NCBI GenBank assembly: GCA_964428975.1
Contig: CAYSAI010000002.1
Coordinates: 1-64,000 of the forward strand
Source: JAGOUA01 sp964428975
GTDB taxonomy: Bacteria > Patescibacteriota > Patescibacteriia > 2-12-FULL-60-25
Reading direction: 5' to 3'
Length of the DNA: 64,000 nucleotides
The position numbers were made by a program, and so were the translations under genes. Positions 16,296-24,148 of this stretch are shown here, piece by piece (positions within the stretch are counted from its first letter, which is position 1; each line of letters starts with the position of its first letter). Below the pieces are notes generated by a model. It saw only the letters and a list, made by a program, of their open reading frames with translations. It did no database searches and was not told the DNA's origin.

Positions 16296-17345
16296 ATGCC
16301 GCGCCCTCTTCGCCCTTCGCTTTCCTACGATCTTTCGTTTACGAGTCTTTTTCGTGTACTTGCCGTGCTCGCCGGTGTGTGGATTTTGTGGCAGATCAGC
16401 GATATTCTTCTCTACTGCTTCATCGCTCTTTTGCTTGCAGGGGTGATTTATCCTCTCGCGAATTGGGGGCTTCGGTATCGTATTCCGAAAATCGTGAGCG
16501 TTCTTGTGGTGTACGCAGGCCTTTTAGGCCTTCTGGTGCTTATTATCACGCTTCTCGTTCCGGCTCTTATCGATCAATCAAAAGCTCTTGTGGAAGTGTA
16601 TGGGGATTATTTAGGAAATCTCACGCAATCTATTCGTGAGTTGAATCTCCTCACGCGCATCGAAAGCGCCGGCTTTGATATCAAGTCGGGTTTTGGAGGG
16701 CTTTCTTCTCAAGCGCAAGCGCTCTTTGGCAATGCGTTTTCTGTGGTAGGGGCTATATTTGGAGGAATCGCGGGATTTGTGATCGTGCTCGTTCTCGCGC
16801 TGTACATGGTGATTGAAGATTCCGCGATCAAGAAAATCTTTCATCAATGGATACCAAAATCGTATCAAGAGTTCGCTTCTCGTCTTGTGGGACTTGTCAT
16901 GGAAAAACTCGGTGGTTGGATGCGAGGACAGCTGCTTCTCTGTTTGATTATTGGGCTGCTTGATGGAATCGTGTTCACGGTGCTCGGTGTTCCGTACGCG
17001 CTTCTTCTTGCGGTTCTTGCGGGTCTCTTCGAGTTCATTCCGTATATCGGGCCTATTCTCTCCGCGATTCCGGCGGTGTTTCTCGCTTTTACCGTTTCTC
17101 CCGCGCTTGGATTCGCCACCATCATCGCTCTTGTCGTGATTCAGCAGCTTGAAAACAATCTTATCGTGCCAAAAATCATGCAAAAAACGGTCGGTCTCAA
17201 TCCTATTGTGAGCATTCTCGCCTTTTTAATCGGTGCAAAGCTTTTTGGAGTGATCGGTGCGATCGTCTCTATTCCTGTTGCGGTTGCTCTGTCCGTGGTT
17301 CTTGTGGAATGGCGCGCGTTTCGTGCTCAAATGGGAGATGCCTAG
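16296..17345 (+). CDS. AI-2E family permease
   Basis: 349 aa polytopic membrane protein of the AI-2E/PerM/YdiK superfamily. Two N-terminal membrane helices, a ~100-residue amphipathic segment, then five or six helices including the family motif LAGLFEFIPYIGPILSAIPAVFLAF and the late QQLENNLIVPKIMQKTVGLNPIVSILAFLIGAKLFGVIGAI. Family members export autoinducer-2 or act as cation/proton antiporters; the substrate cannot be read here. The next membrane protein starts 3 nt later, and the operon probably runs on to the Wzz-like gene. Confidence 0.88.
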   Translation: MPRPLRPSLSYDLSFTSLFRVLAVLAGVWILWQISDILLYCFIALLLAGVIYPLANWGLRYRIPKIVSVLVVYAGLLGLLVLIITLLVPALIDQSKALVEVYGDYLGNLTQSIRELNLLTRIESAGFDIKSGFGGLSSQAQALFGNAFSVVGAIFGGIAGFVIVLVLALYMVIEDSAIKKIFHQWIPKSYQEFASRLVGLVMEKLGGWMRGQLLLCLIIGLLDGIVFTVLGVPYALLLAVLAGLFEFIPYIGPILSAIPAVFLAFTVSPALGFATIIALVVIQQLENNLIVPKIMQKTVGLNPIVSILAFLIGAKLFGVIGAIVSIPVAVALSVVLVEWRAFRAQMGDA

Positions 17346-17348
17346 ACT

Positions 17349-18119
17349 ATGGGCATCGTGTTTCTACGGTTCGCTCCTCTTCTCGTTGGTCTCGGGACGT
17401 ATCTCGGTTTTTCCTGGCAGTGGCGTGAGCCAAAGTTGTATCCGTGGCCGATCGTGGGAGTGGGGCTTCTCTATGCCATTCTTTTGTGGCACATGACGCG
17501 CACGCACGCCGATCGTTTCGCTCTTCGATGGTACGGTGTTCCAGGTCTTCTTTTGATTTTTTCAGGAGGTGCTGCGGCTGTTTTAGTCGAACGTACGGAT
17601 GTGCAGATCGGTCTCACGTTCCTCGTGAGCGTGATGATCTATATGATGCTCGAGCTGTTGTTTTTGCTCCTGTACCATCCTTCGCGCTATCCGGTGCACG
17701 GCCTCACCTATCTTCAGCTCGCGATTGTGCCGTGTGCGAATGCGTTTCTTGGATGGGGAGCGATTGGGGTGCGTGTCTTCGCGAAAGCGACGACGCCAAG
17801 CTGGGTCATTCCACTGGTGTTTTGTTTTATGAATGCGCTGTTGTTTGGAGTGATTACCTATAGCGAAGAAACGGTTTGGCAGAAACATGCGTGGACGGTG
17901 TTCGGGGCTACAGCGGGGCTTTTTCTAGGGTTTCTCCTCCTGTTCCTTCCTCTCGCGCTTCCCGCACAAGCACTGATTGCCGCGCTTTTTCTCGTGCTGC
18001 CGCTTCGCTTTCGTCGTTATGCGGTGCATCCACGTCCTTCGCTTGCCACGCAATATATAGAAGGAGCGCTCTTTTTTGTGCTTCTTGCGATGCTTCTTTT
18101 GCTTTCGCGTTGGGCGTAG
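17349..18119 (+). CDS. Hypothetical polytopic membrane protein
   Basis: 256 aa, about eight predicted membrane helices spread over the whole length, short loops, no recognisable family motif. It follows the permease by 3 nt and precedes the HtrA-like gene by 14 nt, so it is probably co-transcribed. It may be an accessory of one of them. Not recognised. Confidence 0.75.
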   Translation: MGIVFLRFAPLLVGLGTYLGFSWQWREPKLYPWPIVGVGLLYAILLWHMTRTHADRFALRWYGVPGLLLIFSGGAAAVLVERTDVQIGLTFLVSVMIYMMLELLFLLLYHPSRYPVHGLTYLQLAIVPCANAFLGWGAIGVRVFAKATTPSWVIPLVFCFMNALLFGVITYSEETVWQKHAWTVFGATAGLFLGFLLLFLPLALPAQALIAALFLVLPLRFRRYAVHPRPSLATQYIEGALFFVLLAMLLLLSRWA

Positions 18120-18133
18120 GCTAAAATACCTTC

Positions 18134-19231
18134 ATGCCTCTGTCGCTTCGTGTGTGGGGAGGGCTCGTGTTTGGTGCCGTACTGTTTACGTTTCTTGTGC
18201 TTTCCCATACGACGTTTACGCAAGCGCTGCGTTCCATCAATGAGCGCCTCACGTTTCTTGAATGGACGAGCGCTTCGTCTACGCAAAAAACACTTGTAGA
18301 AGACGTTGTACCAACGCTCTCACCTCAGCAGGAGGGGCTTCCAGCCGCCTTGCGAGCGGGCCGTGCGTCTCCGTGGCTGCCCGTCTTTTTTCGTGAGCGT
18401 ACGTTGGGAGAGGGGGAGCGAGAGGCGCTCATGCAAGCGGATAGTTTCGCGATCGCTCTCACATCAGATGGGTGGCTCGTGTTACCGGCTCGCGCCCTCA
18501 GCGAGGGGCGTAAGCTCACAGACCTCCGTATCGGATGGAAAGGAAAGCTTCTTTCGCCGACACGCGGTGTTCGTGATAGGTCAACAGACCTGCTCTTCCT
18601 TCAGGTATCGGACAGTAATCTTCCTGCGGCGGCGCTTGTTCCAAAAGCGGAATTTGAGCGTGGTCTTCCGTTATGGATCGAGTCGACACGTGGTGCCTAC
18701 ATGCCCGCGCACGCGCTTATGACGGCCTATCAGGGGTCCGCGATGACGGTTCGCTCAAGTGATACGTGGAACAAATACCTTCTCCTTGATCGAGAACACA
18801 CCATGGGCGCGGTCTGGGATGCTCGCGGCAGGCTCGTTGGCCTCCTCGACGGAAAGCAAGCGGGGTACGCTCTTCCCGCAGAAGCGATACGCACCGCGCT
18901 CACAAGCTTGTTGGAACAGGGGAAAATTCTTCGACCATCGCTTGGGTGGCGGTATGTAGATGTGACGGACACCTTTTCTCTCGCGCCAAACGCCCTTCCA
19001 GAGCGCGGCGCGCTTCTTGCGAAGATGACGAGTTCCACGCAACGCCTTCTTCGTGAGGGAGATCTTCTTGAGCGTATCGAACGTGATGTCCTCGATGAAT
19101 CATGGTCGCTTGCCGAGCAGCTGTTCGCGTATACCCCAGGGGCAACCGTTCAGATGAGCGGGGTTCGTGATGGTAAACCGTTTTCCGTTGAGGTACGATT
19201 AGGGGAACGAGTGGTAAGTGAGTCGCTATGA
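18134..19231 (+). CDS. HtrA/DegP-like protein lacking catalytic residues
   Basis: 365 aa. One N-terminal membrane anchor (residues ~8-24), a trypsin-like domain (~98-255) and a C-terminal PDZ domain (~275-360). Alignment by eye to HtrA: SDGWLVLPARAL stands at the .DGxILTNNHVV position, so catalytic His is Arg120; TDLLFLQV keeps Asp152; EHTMGAVWDARGRLVG replaces GNSGGALVNLNGELIG, so Ser is Thr223. The fold and PDZ (GALLAKMTSSTQRLLREGDLLERI) remain but proteolysis is unlikely. It may bind unfolded or C-terminal peptides at the cell surface. Stop overlaps the Wzz-like start (ATGA). Confidence 0.7.
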   Translation: MPLSLRVWGGLVFGAVLFTFLVLSHTTFTQALRSINERLTFLEWTSASSTQKTLVEDVVPTLSPQQEGLPAALRAGRASPWLPVFFRERTLGEGEREALMQADSFAIALTSDGWLVLPARALSEGRKLTDLRIGWKGKLLSPTRGVRDRSTDLLFLQVSDSNLPAAALVPKAEFERGLPLWIESTRGAYMPAHALMTAYQGSAMTVRSSDTWNKYLLLDREHTMGAVWDARGRLVGLLDGKQAGYALPAEAIRTALTSLLEQGKILRPSLGWRYVDVTDTFSLAPNALPERGALLAKMTSSTQRLLREGDLLERIERDVLDESWSLAEQLFAYTPGATVQMSGVRDGKPFSVEVRLGERVVSESL

Positions 19232-19836
19232 TCCTTCTTTTCCTTGAACATCTTGAAAAACAATGGCCACGTCTTGTGTGGGGCGTTGCGATAGGAGCGA
19301 TGTTTTGTGCTCTTGTATCGTTCGCTTTGCCAAAATCCTACAGCTCAACCATGCGATTATTGGTCGTTCAGGCGAATGTGGCAGGGCTTGATCCTTACAC
19401 CGCACTCAAATCTACCGAGCAAATCGCAGGAAGTGTTCGTGAGCTCGTCTATACATCGCTCGTCGCGAACCGCGTACTTCTTGAGGTGAAGGATTTTGAC
19501 GCGGGCTTTTTCTCGGCGAACGAACGTGCTCGTCGCAAGGAGTGGCGTGAGGCAGTTGAGGTAACGCTCACCCCAGGAACGGGCATTCTCTCGGTTACGG
19601 CGTATCATCCGAATCGCGATCAGGCGCATGTGCTTGTTCAGGGGGTGGCAAAACAGGTCATCGAACAGGCACCAAACTTCGGCTACAACGCGCAGGCGCG
19701 TATTATTGACACGCCTCTTCCTTCGAGATGGTTTTCAAAGCCGGATATCCTTATGAATACGGTGTATGGGGCCATGATAGGCTTCTTTTTGGCTCTTATA
19801 AGCGTTTTTTCGATGATGCCACGGTCAAAATCGTAA
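19228..19836 (+). CDS. Wzz-like chain-length determinant protein
   Basis: 202 aa with membrane helices near residues 16-34 and 177-195, flanking an extracytoplasmic domain. This two-helix layout, the early SYSSTMRLLVVQ and the proximal PLPSRWFSKPDILMNTVYGAMIGFFLALISVF are typical of Wzz/PCP proteins that set polysaccharide chain length. No kinase domain is attached. Translationally coupled to the HtrA-like gene by a 4-nt overlap. Last host-like gene before the GC-rich island. Confidence 0.75.
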   Translation: MILLFLEHLEKQWPRLVWGVAIGAMFCALVSFALPKSYSSTMRLLVVQANVAGLDPYTALKSTEQIAGSVRELVYTSLVANRVLLEVKDFDAGFFSANERARRKEWREAVEVTLTPGTGILSVTAYHPNRDQAHVLVQGVAKQVIEQAPNFGYNAQARIIDTPLPSRWFSKPDILMNTVYGAMIGFFLALISVFSMMPRSKS

Positions 19837-19875
19837 AGAGGAGGTACACAAAAAAGAGCAGAACACGTCGAGGGC

Positions 19876-19904
19876 TTGACGAAACCCTCGATTTTGTATA
19901 CAAT
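19876..19904 (+). promoter_or_regulatory. Sigma70 promoter of the GC-rich secreted-protein gene
   Basis: TTGACG (19876-19881), 17-nt spacer, TACAAT (19899-19904). The predicted start near 19911 gives a structured leader of ~180 nt before ATG 20092, in contrast to the leaderless host genes. Confidence 0.6.
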
Positions 19905-19937
19905 AGGGCATTGTTTTTTCCACGAGTGTGAATGTTT

Positions 19938-19995
19938 CTCGAGCCGTTCCGTCCACCGCGTCTGTCGACAGGCGTGATTGATGGGACGGCTCGAG
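19938..19995 (+). promoter_or_regulatory. Structured 5' leader hairpin
   Basis: CTCGAGCCGTTCC (19938-19950) pairs with GGGACGGCTCGAG (19983-19995), with one G-U, enclosing the palindrome CTGTCGACAG. Further downstream GTGCCC/GGGTAC and CCCCTC-AAC-GAGGGG (20057-20071) form smaller hairpins, the last just before the AAAGGAAG ribosome binding site. Confidence 0.65.
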
Positions 19996-20091
19996 GATCT
20001 TTCTGTGCCCATGTTGGGTACATAATCTTCTGCACCCTGCCGGTCGACCAAGAAACCCCCTCAACGAGGGGAGAAACAAAGGAAGAATCAA

Positions 20092-21552
20092 ATGAAGATG
20101 GTAATGGCCTTGGTAGTTCTGTTCGTGGCCGTGGTGTTCCCGCAAATCGCGGGAGCGCAGGACTTCACCCGCATTCGCGGGACGGAGTGCGCGGCCATCG
20201 CGGCCGTCGACGCGGCCCATCCGACCTGTTCGGAATGGACCGGACTCGCGACCTGCCTTGGTGCGGTCGCAGCCGTCGCCAACAACGCGAACGTGTGTTC
20301 GCTGGCGGCACAACGAGCGACGACGGCCTCTGGACACGCCGCAACGGCGTGCGGACGCATGAGCACCGAGCTCACCCGCGTCAACGCGGCGCTCGAAGCT
20401 TGTCGCAACCCTCCGGCGCGTCGAACGCCTGGATCGGGAGGGCAGATCGCTCTCCCGGCTTGCATCGACGAAGGAGAGGGCGTCGGCCTCCACTGCTCCA
20501 CTCGCGAGAGAGTAATCCTCGCGGGAGCGGCTTGTCGGAGCGCGCGGGCGTCGCTCACCGCGGCGTGGTGCGCGTGTCCGGAAGGTTCGCGCGCCGATCT
20601 CGTCGGACGAGGTCGTACGAACACGGGAGCAATCCTCGCGAGAGGGTATGTCTGCTTCGTGCGGATCGGGGGCCGTGCAATCGCTACGACGCCTAACAAC
20701 GTCGAGCAGCGACTCACGGATCTCGAAAATGAGATGACGGACAACAACGCTCGATGGGCAGCCATCTGCGATGTCGAGCTCGCGAGCGTGGAAGGTCAGG
20801 CCGTCCGGCGTATCAACTGCGATCGCCTGCGCGACCGCCTCGCAGGCCTAAACGCGGGTGCCGCGGCGGGTGAGACGCCCGACTTCGCGACGTTCCGGAC
20901 CGACCTCACAGCGCTTGGCGAGCGGCTCGCTCGGCTGGAGGCGACCGTGGAGCGGCACACCGCGGAGATCGGTGTGTTGCAGAGCGACGTGGTCTCCCTT
21001 CGCGCCACCAGCGGCAACACGGTGGGTGGTGCGGCGCCGACGTTCCGCCTGCGACCGTTCGCGGGGATGGAGATCGGACGCCTCGCGGGGATGGTAACCA
21101 CGACGGGGTTCGTAGGAGGTGCGCAAGGACGCATCTCTCTCTCGAACGTCGTAGACATCCATCTCACGATCGGAGTGCTGGGAGGCAGGTTCGCCTCTCG
21201 ACAGATCGAGTCCAGCCTTGGCTGGCTGGGCGGAGCGGGGCTTGGCTTCCGCCTCCGCATCTTGGGACAGCCCGCCACGATCGATGTGGGCTTCATGGCC
21301 CGCATGTACAACGATACGGGCGTTCGCCGTGGCGAGAACGTGGAGCAGGCCGGGCGCTTCGGCGACTTTCTCGGTGCGTCCTACGGTGGACAGCTCACGT
21401 TCGGCGTCGACCTCTACCGAGGATTTGGCGTTATGGCGTGGGGCTCCGCTGGGTGGGGCAAGGCTCTCGTCGGCACCGATGTCCCCAATCGGTTCCTCGA
21501 CGTAAGCGGATTCTCCGGTCAGGGAGGGTTCGCCTTGGGCTACAACTTCTGA
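20092..21552 (+). CDS. Secreted protein with coiled coil and beta-barrel-like C-terminus
   Basis: 486 aa. A signal peptide (MKMVMALVVLFVAVVFPQIAGAQ, cleavage after AGA) leads a Cys-containing domain (residues ~30-200), a coiled coil (~205-315, including LGERLARLEATVERHTAEIGVLQSDVVSLRA), then alternating Gly/aromatic strands (PFAGMEIGRLAGMVTTTGFVGG onwards) ending in Phe (GGFALGYNF), as in outer-membrane barrels. The DNA is clearly more GC-rich than its neighbours (the 60 bases from 20881 are 70% GC against 48% for those from 16501). AAAGGAAG lies 8 nt before the ATG. Such an outer-membrane-like protein is unexpected in a CPR cell: lateral transfer or a chimeric contig are options. Confidence 0.7.
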   Translation: MKMVMALVVLFVAVVFPQIAGAQDFTRIRGTECAAIAAVDAAHPTCSEWTGLATCLGAVAAVANNANVCSLAAQRATTASGHAATACGRMSTELTRVNAALEACRNPPARRTPGSGGQIALPACIDEGEGVGLHCSTRERVILAGAACRSARASLTAAWCACPEGSRADLVGRGRTNTGAILARGYVCFVRIGGRAIATTPNNVEQRLTDLENEMTDNNARWAAICDVELASVEGQAVRRINCDRLRDRLAGLNAGAAAGETPDFATFRTDLTALGERLARLEATVERHTAEIGVLQSDVVSLRATSGNTVGGAAPTFRLRPFAGMEIGRLAGMVTTTGFVGGAQGRISLSNVVDIHLTIGVLGGRFASRQIESSLGWLGGAGLGFRLRILGQPATIDVGFMARMYNDTGVRRGENVEQAGRFGDFLGASYGGQLTFGVDLYRGFGVMAWGSAGWGKALVGTDVPNRFLDVSGFSGQGGFALGYNF

Positions 21553-21560
21553 CATTTGAC

Positions 21561-21585
21561 GGGACGCGATGAATCGCGCCCCTAC
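21561..21585 (-). repeat. Small palindromic repeat, copy 1
   Basis: Read on the minus strand it begins GTAGGGGCGCGATTC and continues ATCGCGTCCC. The stem is GGGGCGCGAT/ATCGCGTCCC around TTC. A near-identical copy lies at 38546. It sits 8 nt after the stop of the beta-barrel-like gene. Confidence 0.7.
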
Positions 21586-21760
21586 GATTCTGGCCGGGAC
21601 CTCTCATGCGTCTGCATGATTGATGGTCCCGCGCCTTCCTCGAAATGATGATCTCACAATCGTCGTTTGAAGGAAGGTGAATGTTTCACCTTTCAAGCTC
21701 GTTCCGTTCGTTCCATCAACAAAACCCCTTCCATGGCGGGAGGGTACAGGAGAGACGAAA
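21586..21760 (+). promoter_or_regulatory. Structured leader of the lipoprotein gene
   Basis: Contains GGGACC...GGTCCC with an inner CATGC-GTCT-GCATG hairpin, and CCCTTCC (21726-21732) pairing with GGGAGGG (21738-21744) directly before AGGAGA and the ATG. It shares GTGAATGTTTC and then GTTCCGT, in the same order, with the leader of the 20092 gene, so the two leaders are related. Confidence 0.6.
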
Positions 21761-23188
21761 ATGAAGTTCGGAAATGCCTTGATGTTCGTTTGCCTCGCGG
21801 TTTTCGCGGCCCTCGTTCTCGGTGGGTGCGGTGACAGCGCCTTCATCATCACGGGGGGCGGCGACAGCGGTGCCGGAGCCGTGGCCGACAGCGGTGCCGG
21901 CGGCGGGGGTACCGAAACCGACAGCGGTACAAGCAAGCCTCGTACGCGCTGCATCCCCGGTCGATTCCAGGCTTCCGCCACGTGCACCGACAGGTGCGAG
22001 GCGGGATTCGTTCCGGGGACGCAGTGTCTCCCCGACGGGTACGCTTACAGCCCCTGCGGGTGCTTCCCGTCCGGTAACGGGCAGCCGCCGCCTCGCGGCG
22101 TCTGCGCAAACGGGGCGACCCGCGGCGACTCCAGCTGCGCGGTGTGCCCGATGGGCTTCACCGCCCATGAGACGTGCGTGTCCGAGCAATGGGCATCGTG
22201 TCGCTGCGTTCAGCGCGCGATGGGCGGGACGGTGTGCGTGGGGAGCTCGGTCACGTATAACGCGTGCGCCGTGTGCTCCGCGAACTTCCGCGCTCAGCAG
22301 ATGTGTCGGGCGGACGGCAACGGCTACGAGCCGTGCCAGTGCGTGCCGACGGGCGCGTCGGTCGTCTGCACGGCAGGGGCAACCCAGTCGTGTCAGATTC
22401 CGTGTCCCAATGGTGGCAACACCGCGGGGACGCAGACCTGCGTGAACAACACGTGGTCGGGGTGTCTCCAGAACCCCGGAGCGACCTGCGTGGGTGGAAA
22501 CCCTGTCCCGATCTGCACCGCCAACATGTCTCGCGCCTGCGCGAACGCGTGTGGGAACGGGGGATCGATGGCGGGCACCGACACCTGCAACAGCGCAGGG
22601 TCGGCGTGGAGCGGCTGCGTCAACAACGCAGGCGCGGTCTGCGTGGGTGGGGTGACGATCGTCTGCACGGCCGGGGCAACCCAGTCGTGCACCGCGTCGT
22701 GCACCAACGGTGGAAGCGCTCCGGGCACGCAAACCTGCGCGAACAACGCGTGGGGCTCGTGCGCGCAGAACAGCGGCACCGTGTGCTCGGGCGGCGGCAG
22801 TGGCGGTGGATGCGGCGGCGGCACCTTCACGGTGCGCGCGCGCAACGCGAACCTCCTCGTGAGGTGCTGGGGCGCGAGCGGGGCGTGGACCTCGACGGGC
22901 GCTACGCTCAGCGCGTCGCTCGACGGAAACCAGTGCGGCTACAGCGAGTGTGTGGTCGGCACGCTCGCGACCAACGGGCAGTTCCTGGAGGACAACTACT
23001 TCAGCAACTCGTCCAATTCGGGACGGCCGACCAGCGAGATGTTCGATCTCGCGGGTGTCACGGGACGCGACGCGCGACTGACCGATACGCTCGGCAGCTC
23101 GACGATGCGCACCGATTCGCGCGGTCGCATCAAGGCGGTGTTCCCCGTGAGCCCCGACTGCATCGGGCGCGGCTACACCTGCTCGTAG
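21761..23188 (+). CDS. Cysteine-rich lipoprotein with tandem repeats
   Basis: 475 aa. Type II signal peptide with lipobox LGGC (lipidated Cys23) followed by a Gly/Asp/Ser linker. Residues ~55-200 hold several C..G...C...C modules; then three ~45-residue repeats begin VVCTAGATQSC, PICTANMSRAC and IVCTAGATQSC, each with GGxxxGTxTCxxxxW(S/G)xC. The C-terminal ~130 residues (FTVRARNANLLVRCWGASG) form a separate domain. The pattern resembles disulfide-rich surface proteins of Myxococcota and related deltaproteobacteria. ATG 21761 is supported by AGGAGA 7 nt upstream and by the signal peptide. Same GC-rich composition as the preceding gene. Confidence 0.72.
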   Translation: MKFGNALMFVCLAVFAALVLGGCGDSAFIITGGGDSGAGAVADSGAGGGGTETDSGTSKPRTRCIPGRFQASATCTDRCEAGFVPGTQCLPDGYAYSPCGCFPSGNGQPPPRGVCANGATRGDSSCAVCPMGFTAHETCVSEQWASCRCVQRAMGGTVCVGSSVTYNACAVCSANFRAQQMCRADGNGYEPCQCVPTGASVVCTAGATQSCQIPCPNGGNTAGTQTCVNNTWSGCLQNPGATCVGGNPVPICTANMSRACANACGNGGSMAGTDTCNSAGSAWSGCVNNAGAVCVGGVTIVCTAGATQSCTASCTNGGSAPGTQTCANNAWGSCAQNSGTVCSGGGSGGGCGGGTFTVRARNANLLVRCWGASGAWTSTGATLSASLDGNQCGYSECVVGTLATNGQFLEDNYFSNSSNSGRPTSEMFDLAGVTGRDARLTDTLGSSTMRTDSRGRIKAVFPVSPDCIGRGYTCS

Positions 23189-23245
23189 TCGTCGCGAGAA
23201 CACGAAGATAGAGGAAGCCGTTGCCCTCTCGAAAAACACGGCCTG

Positions 23246-23300
23246 ACTCCCCGGTTAGGATGTTCCACTCAACTGAGTGTCGAGCATCCTGCCGGGGAGT
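23246..23300 (+). terminator. Long terminator hairpin closing the GC-rich island
   Basis: ACTCCCCGG (23246-23254) pairs with CCGGGGAGT (23292-23300), enclosing AGGATG/CATCCT and ACTC-AACT-GAGT, followed by TTTTCG. A second small intergenic stretch to 23380 holds nothing recognisable. Confidence 0.75.
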
Positions 23301-23380
23301 TTTCGTTTGGACGTATACGCACGGCCTCTGTGTTTTTCCGTTTGACGCTCTTGTTCTTTTTCGCTAAGGTTCCACCACTC

Positions 23381-23386
23381 TATGAT
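23381..23386 (+). promoter_or_regulatory. -10 box of the infA operon
   Basis: TATGAT ending 11 nt before the infA ATG (23398). An upstream TTGTTC at ~23351 is too far to be a standard -35 box. Leader at most a few bases. Confidence 0.4.
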
Positions 23387-23397
23387 ATTTTTTGCCT

Positions 23398-23625
23398 ATG
23401 GCCGGTAGTTCGCAGAATAAAGATTTTATCGTTTTGAAAGGAAAAGTCGTCGAAAACTTGCCCGCGACGAGTTTCAAGGTGACGCTCGAAAATGGGCAAG
23501 AGATTTTATGCCATCTTTCTGGCAAGATGCGTATGAATCGTATCCGTCTCACTCCGGGGGACGAGGTGCAAGTTGAGCTGAGCCCGTACGATTTGACAAA
23601 AGGCCGGATCACCTATAGATTATAG
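23398..23625 (+). CDS. infA: Translation initiation factor IF-1
   Basis: 75 aa S1-like OB-fold protein that blocks the 30S A site during initiation. Diagnostic stretches: KDFIVLKGKVVENLPATSFKVTLENGQEILCHLSGKMRMNRIRLTPGDEVQVELSPYDLTKGRITYR. ATG 23398 is preferred to an in-frame TTG two codons upstream. It leads the operon infA-rpmJ-rpsM-rpsK-rpsD-rpoA-rplQ-rplM-rpsI, whose order matches the end of the classical spc/alpha clusters although here it lies 29 kb from them. Confidence 0.97.
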   Translation: MAGSSQNKDFIVLKGKVVENLPATSFKVTLENGQEILCHLSGKMRMNRIRLTPGDEVQVELSPYDLTKGRITYRL

Positions 23626-23630
23626 GCCTT

Positions 23631-23747
23631 ATGAAAGTTCGATCCTCTGTCAAGGCGATCTGTCGTGATTGCCAAGTCATCCGCCGCAAAGGACGCGTTG
23701 TCGTCATTTGTCCGAAGAGTCCTAAACATAAACAACGTCAAGGATAA
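23631..23747 (+). CDS. rpmJ: Ribosomal protein bL36
   Basis: 38 aa zinc-ribbon protein, encoded in a short frame (MKVRSSVKAICRDCQVIRRK...). Zinc ligands Cys11, Cys14, Cys27 and His32 are intact, so this is the zinc-binding form. Five bases after infA and three before rpsM. Confidence 0.97.
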   Translation: MKVRSSVKAICRDCQVIRRKGRVVVICPKSPKHKQRQG

Positions 23748-23750
23748 TCT

Positions 23751-24137
23751 ATGGCACGTATTGCAGGCGTCAGCCTCCCTCAACAAAAGCGCACAGATAT
23801 CGCGCTTACCTACATCTTCGGCATTGGAACGACGACGGCGAAAAAAATCATCGTCAAAACGGGTATCCCTCCTGAAACTCGTGTGAAAGACCTCACCGAA
23901 GCGCAAGCGAATAAGCTGCGTGAAGAGGTCGAAAAGCAGCACAAAGTCGAAGGAGAGCTTCGTCGTGAGACGCTCGCCCACATCAAACGTTTAAAAGAGA
24001 TCGGTTCGTATCGTGGATCGCGTCATGTGAAAGGGCTTCCCGTTCGCGGACAACGCACCAAGACGAACTCGCGTACCGTACGCGGCAACGTTCGTCGCAC
24101 GATGGGTTCTGGTAAACGTAAACTTGAAAAGACCTAA
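23751..24137 (+). CDS. rpsM: Ribosomal protein uS13
   Basis: 128 aa, head of the 30S subunit, contacts tRNA and L5. Opens ARIAGVSLPQQKRTDIALTYIFGIG and has the conserved basic end RHVKGLPVRGQRTKTNSRTVRG. Full length. A weak AAGGA lies 6 nt before the ATG, within the end of rpmJ; this is one of the few partial Shine-Dalgarno matches in the ribosomal clusters. Confidence 0.97.
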   Translation: MARIAGVSLPQQKRTDIALTYIFGIGTTTAKKIIVKTGIPPETRVKDLTEAQANKLREEVEKQHKVEGELRRETLAHIKRLKEIGSYRGSRHVKGLPVRGQRTKTNSRTVRGNVRRTMGSGKRKLEKT

Positions 24138-24148
24138 TATTTCCTCCT

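Noticed and set aside
20088..21555. Minus-strand frames of 225 and 235 codons antisense to the beta-barrel-like gene
   Set aside because: Same GC mirror effect; no start signals, Arg/Ser/Ala-rich.
21716..23239. 507-codon open frame on the minus strand, antisense to the lipoprotein
   Set aside because: It arises from high GC of the sense gene (few stop codons in the mirrored frame); the translation is Arg/Ala/His-rich low complexity with no start signal. The sense frame has signal peptide, SD and Cys repeats.
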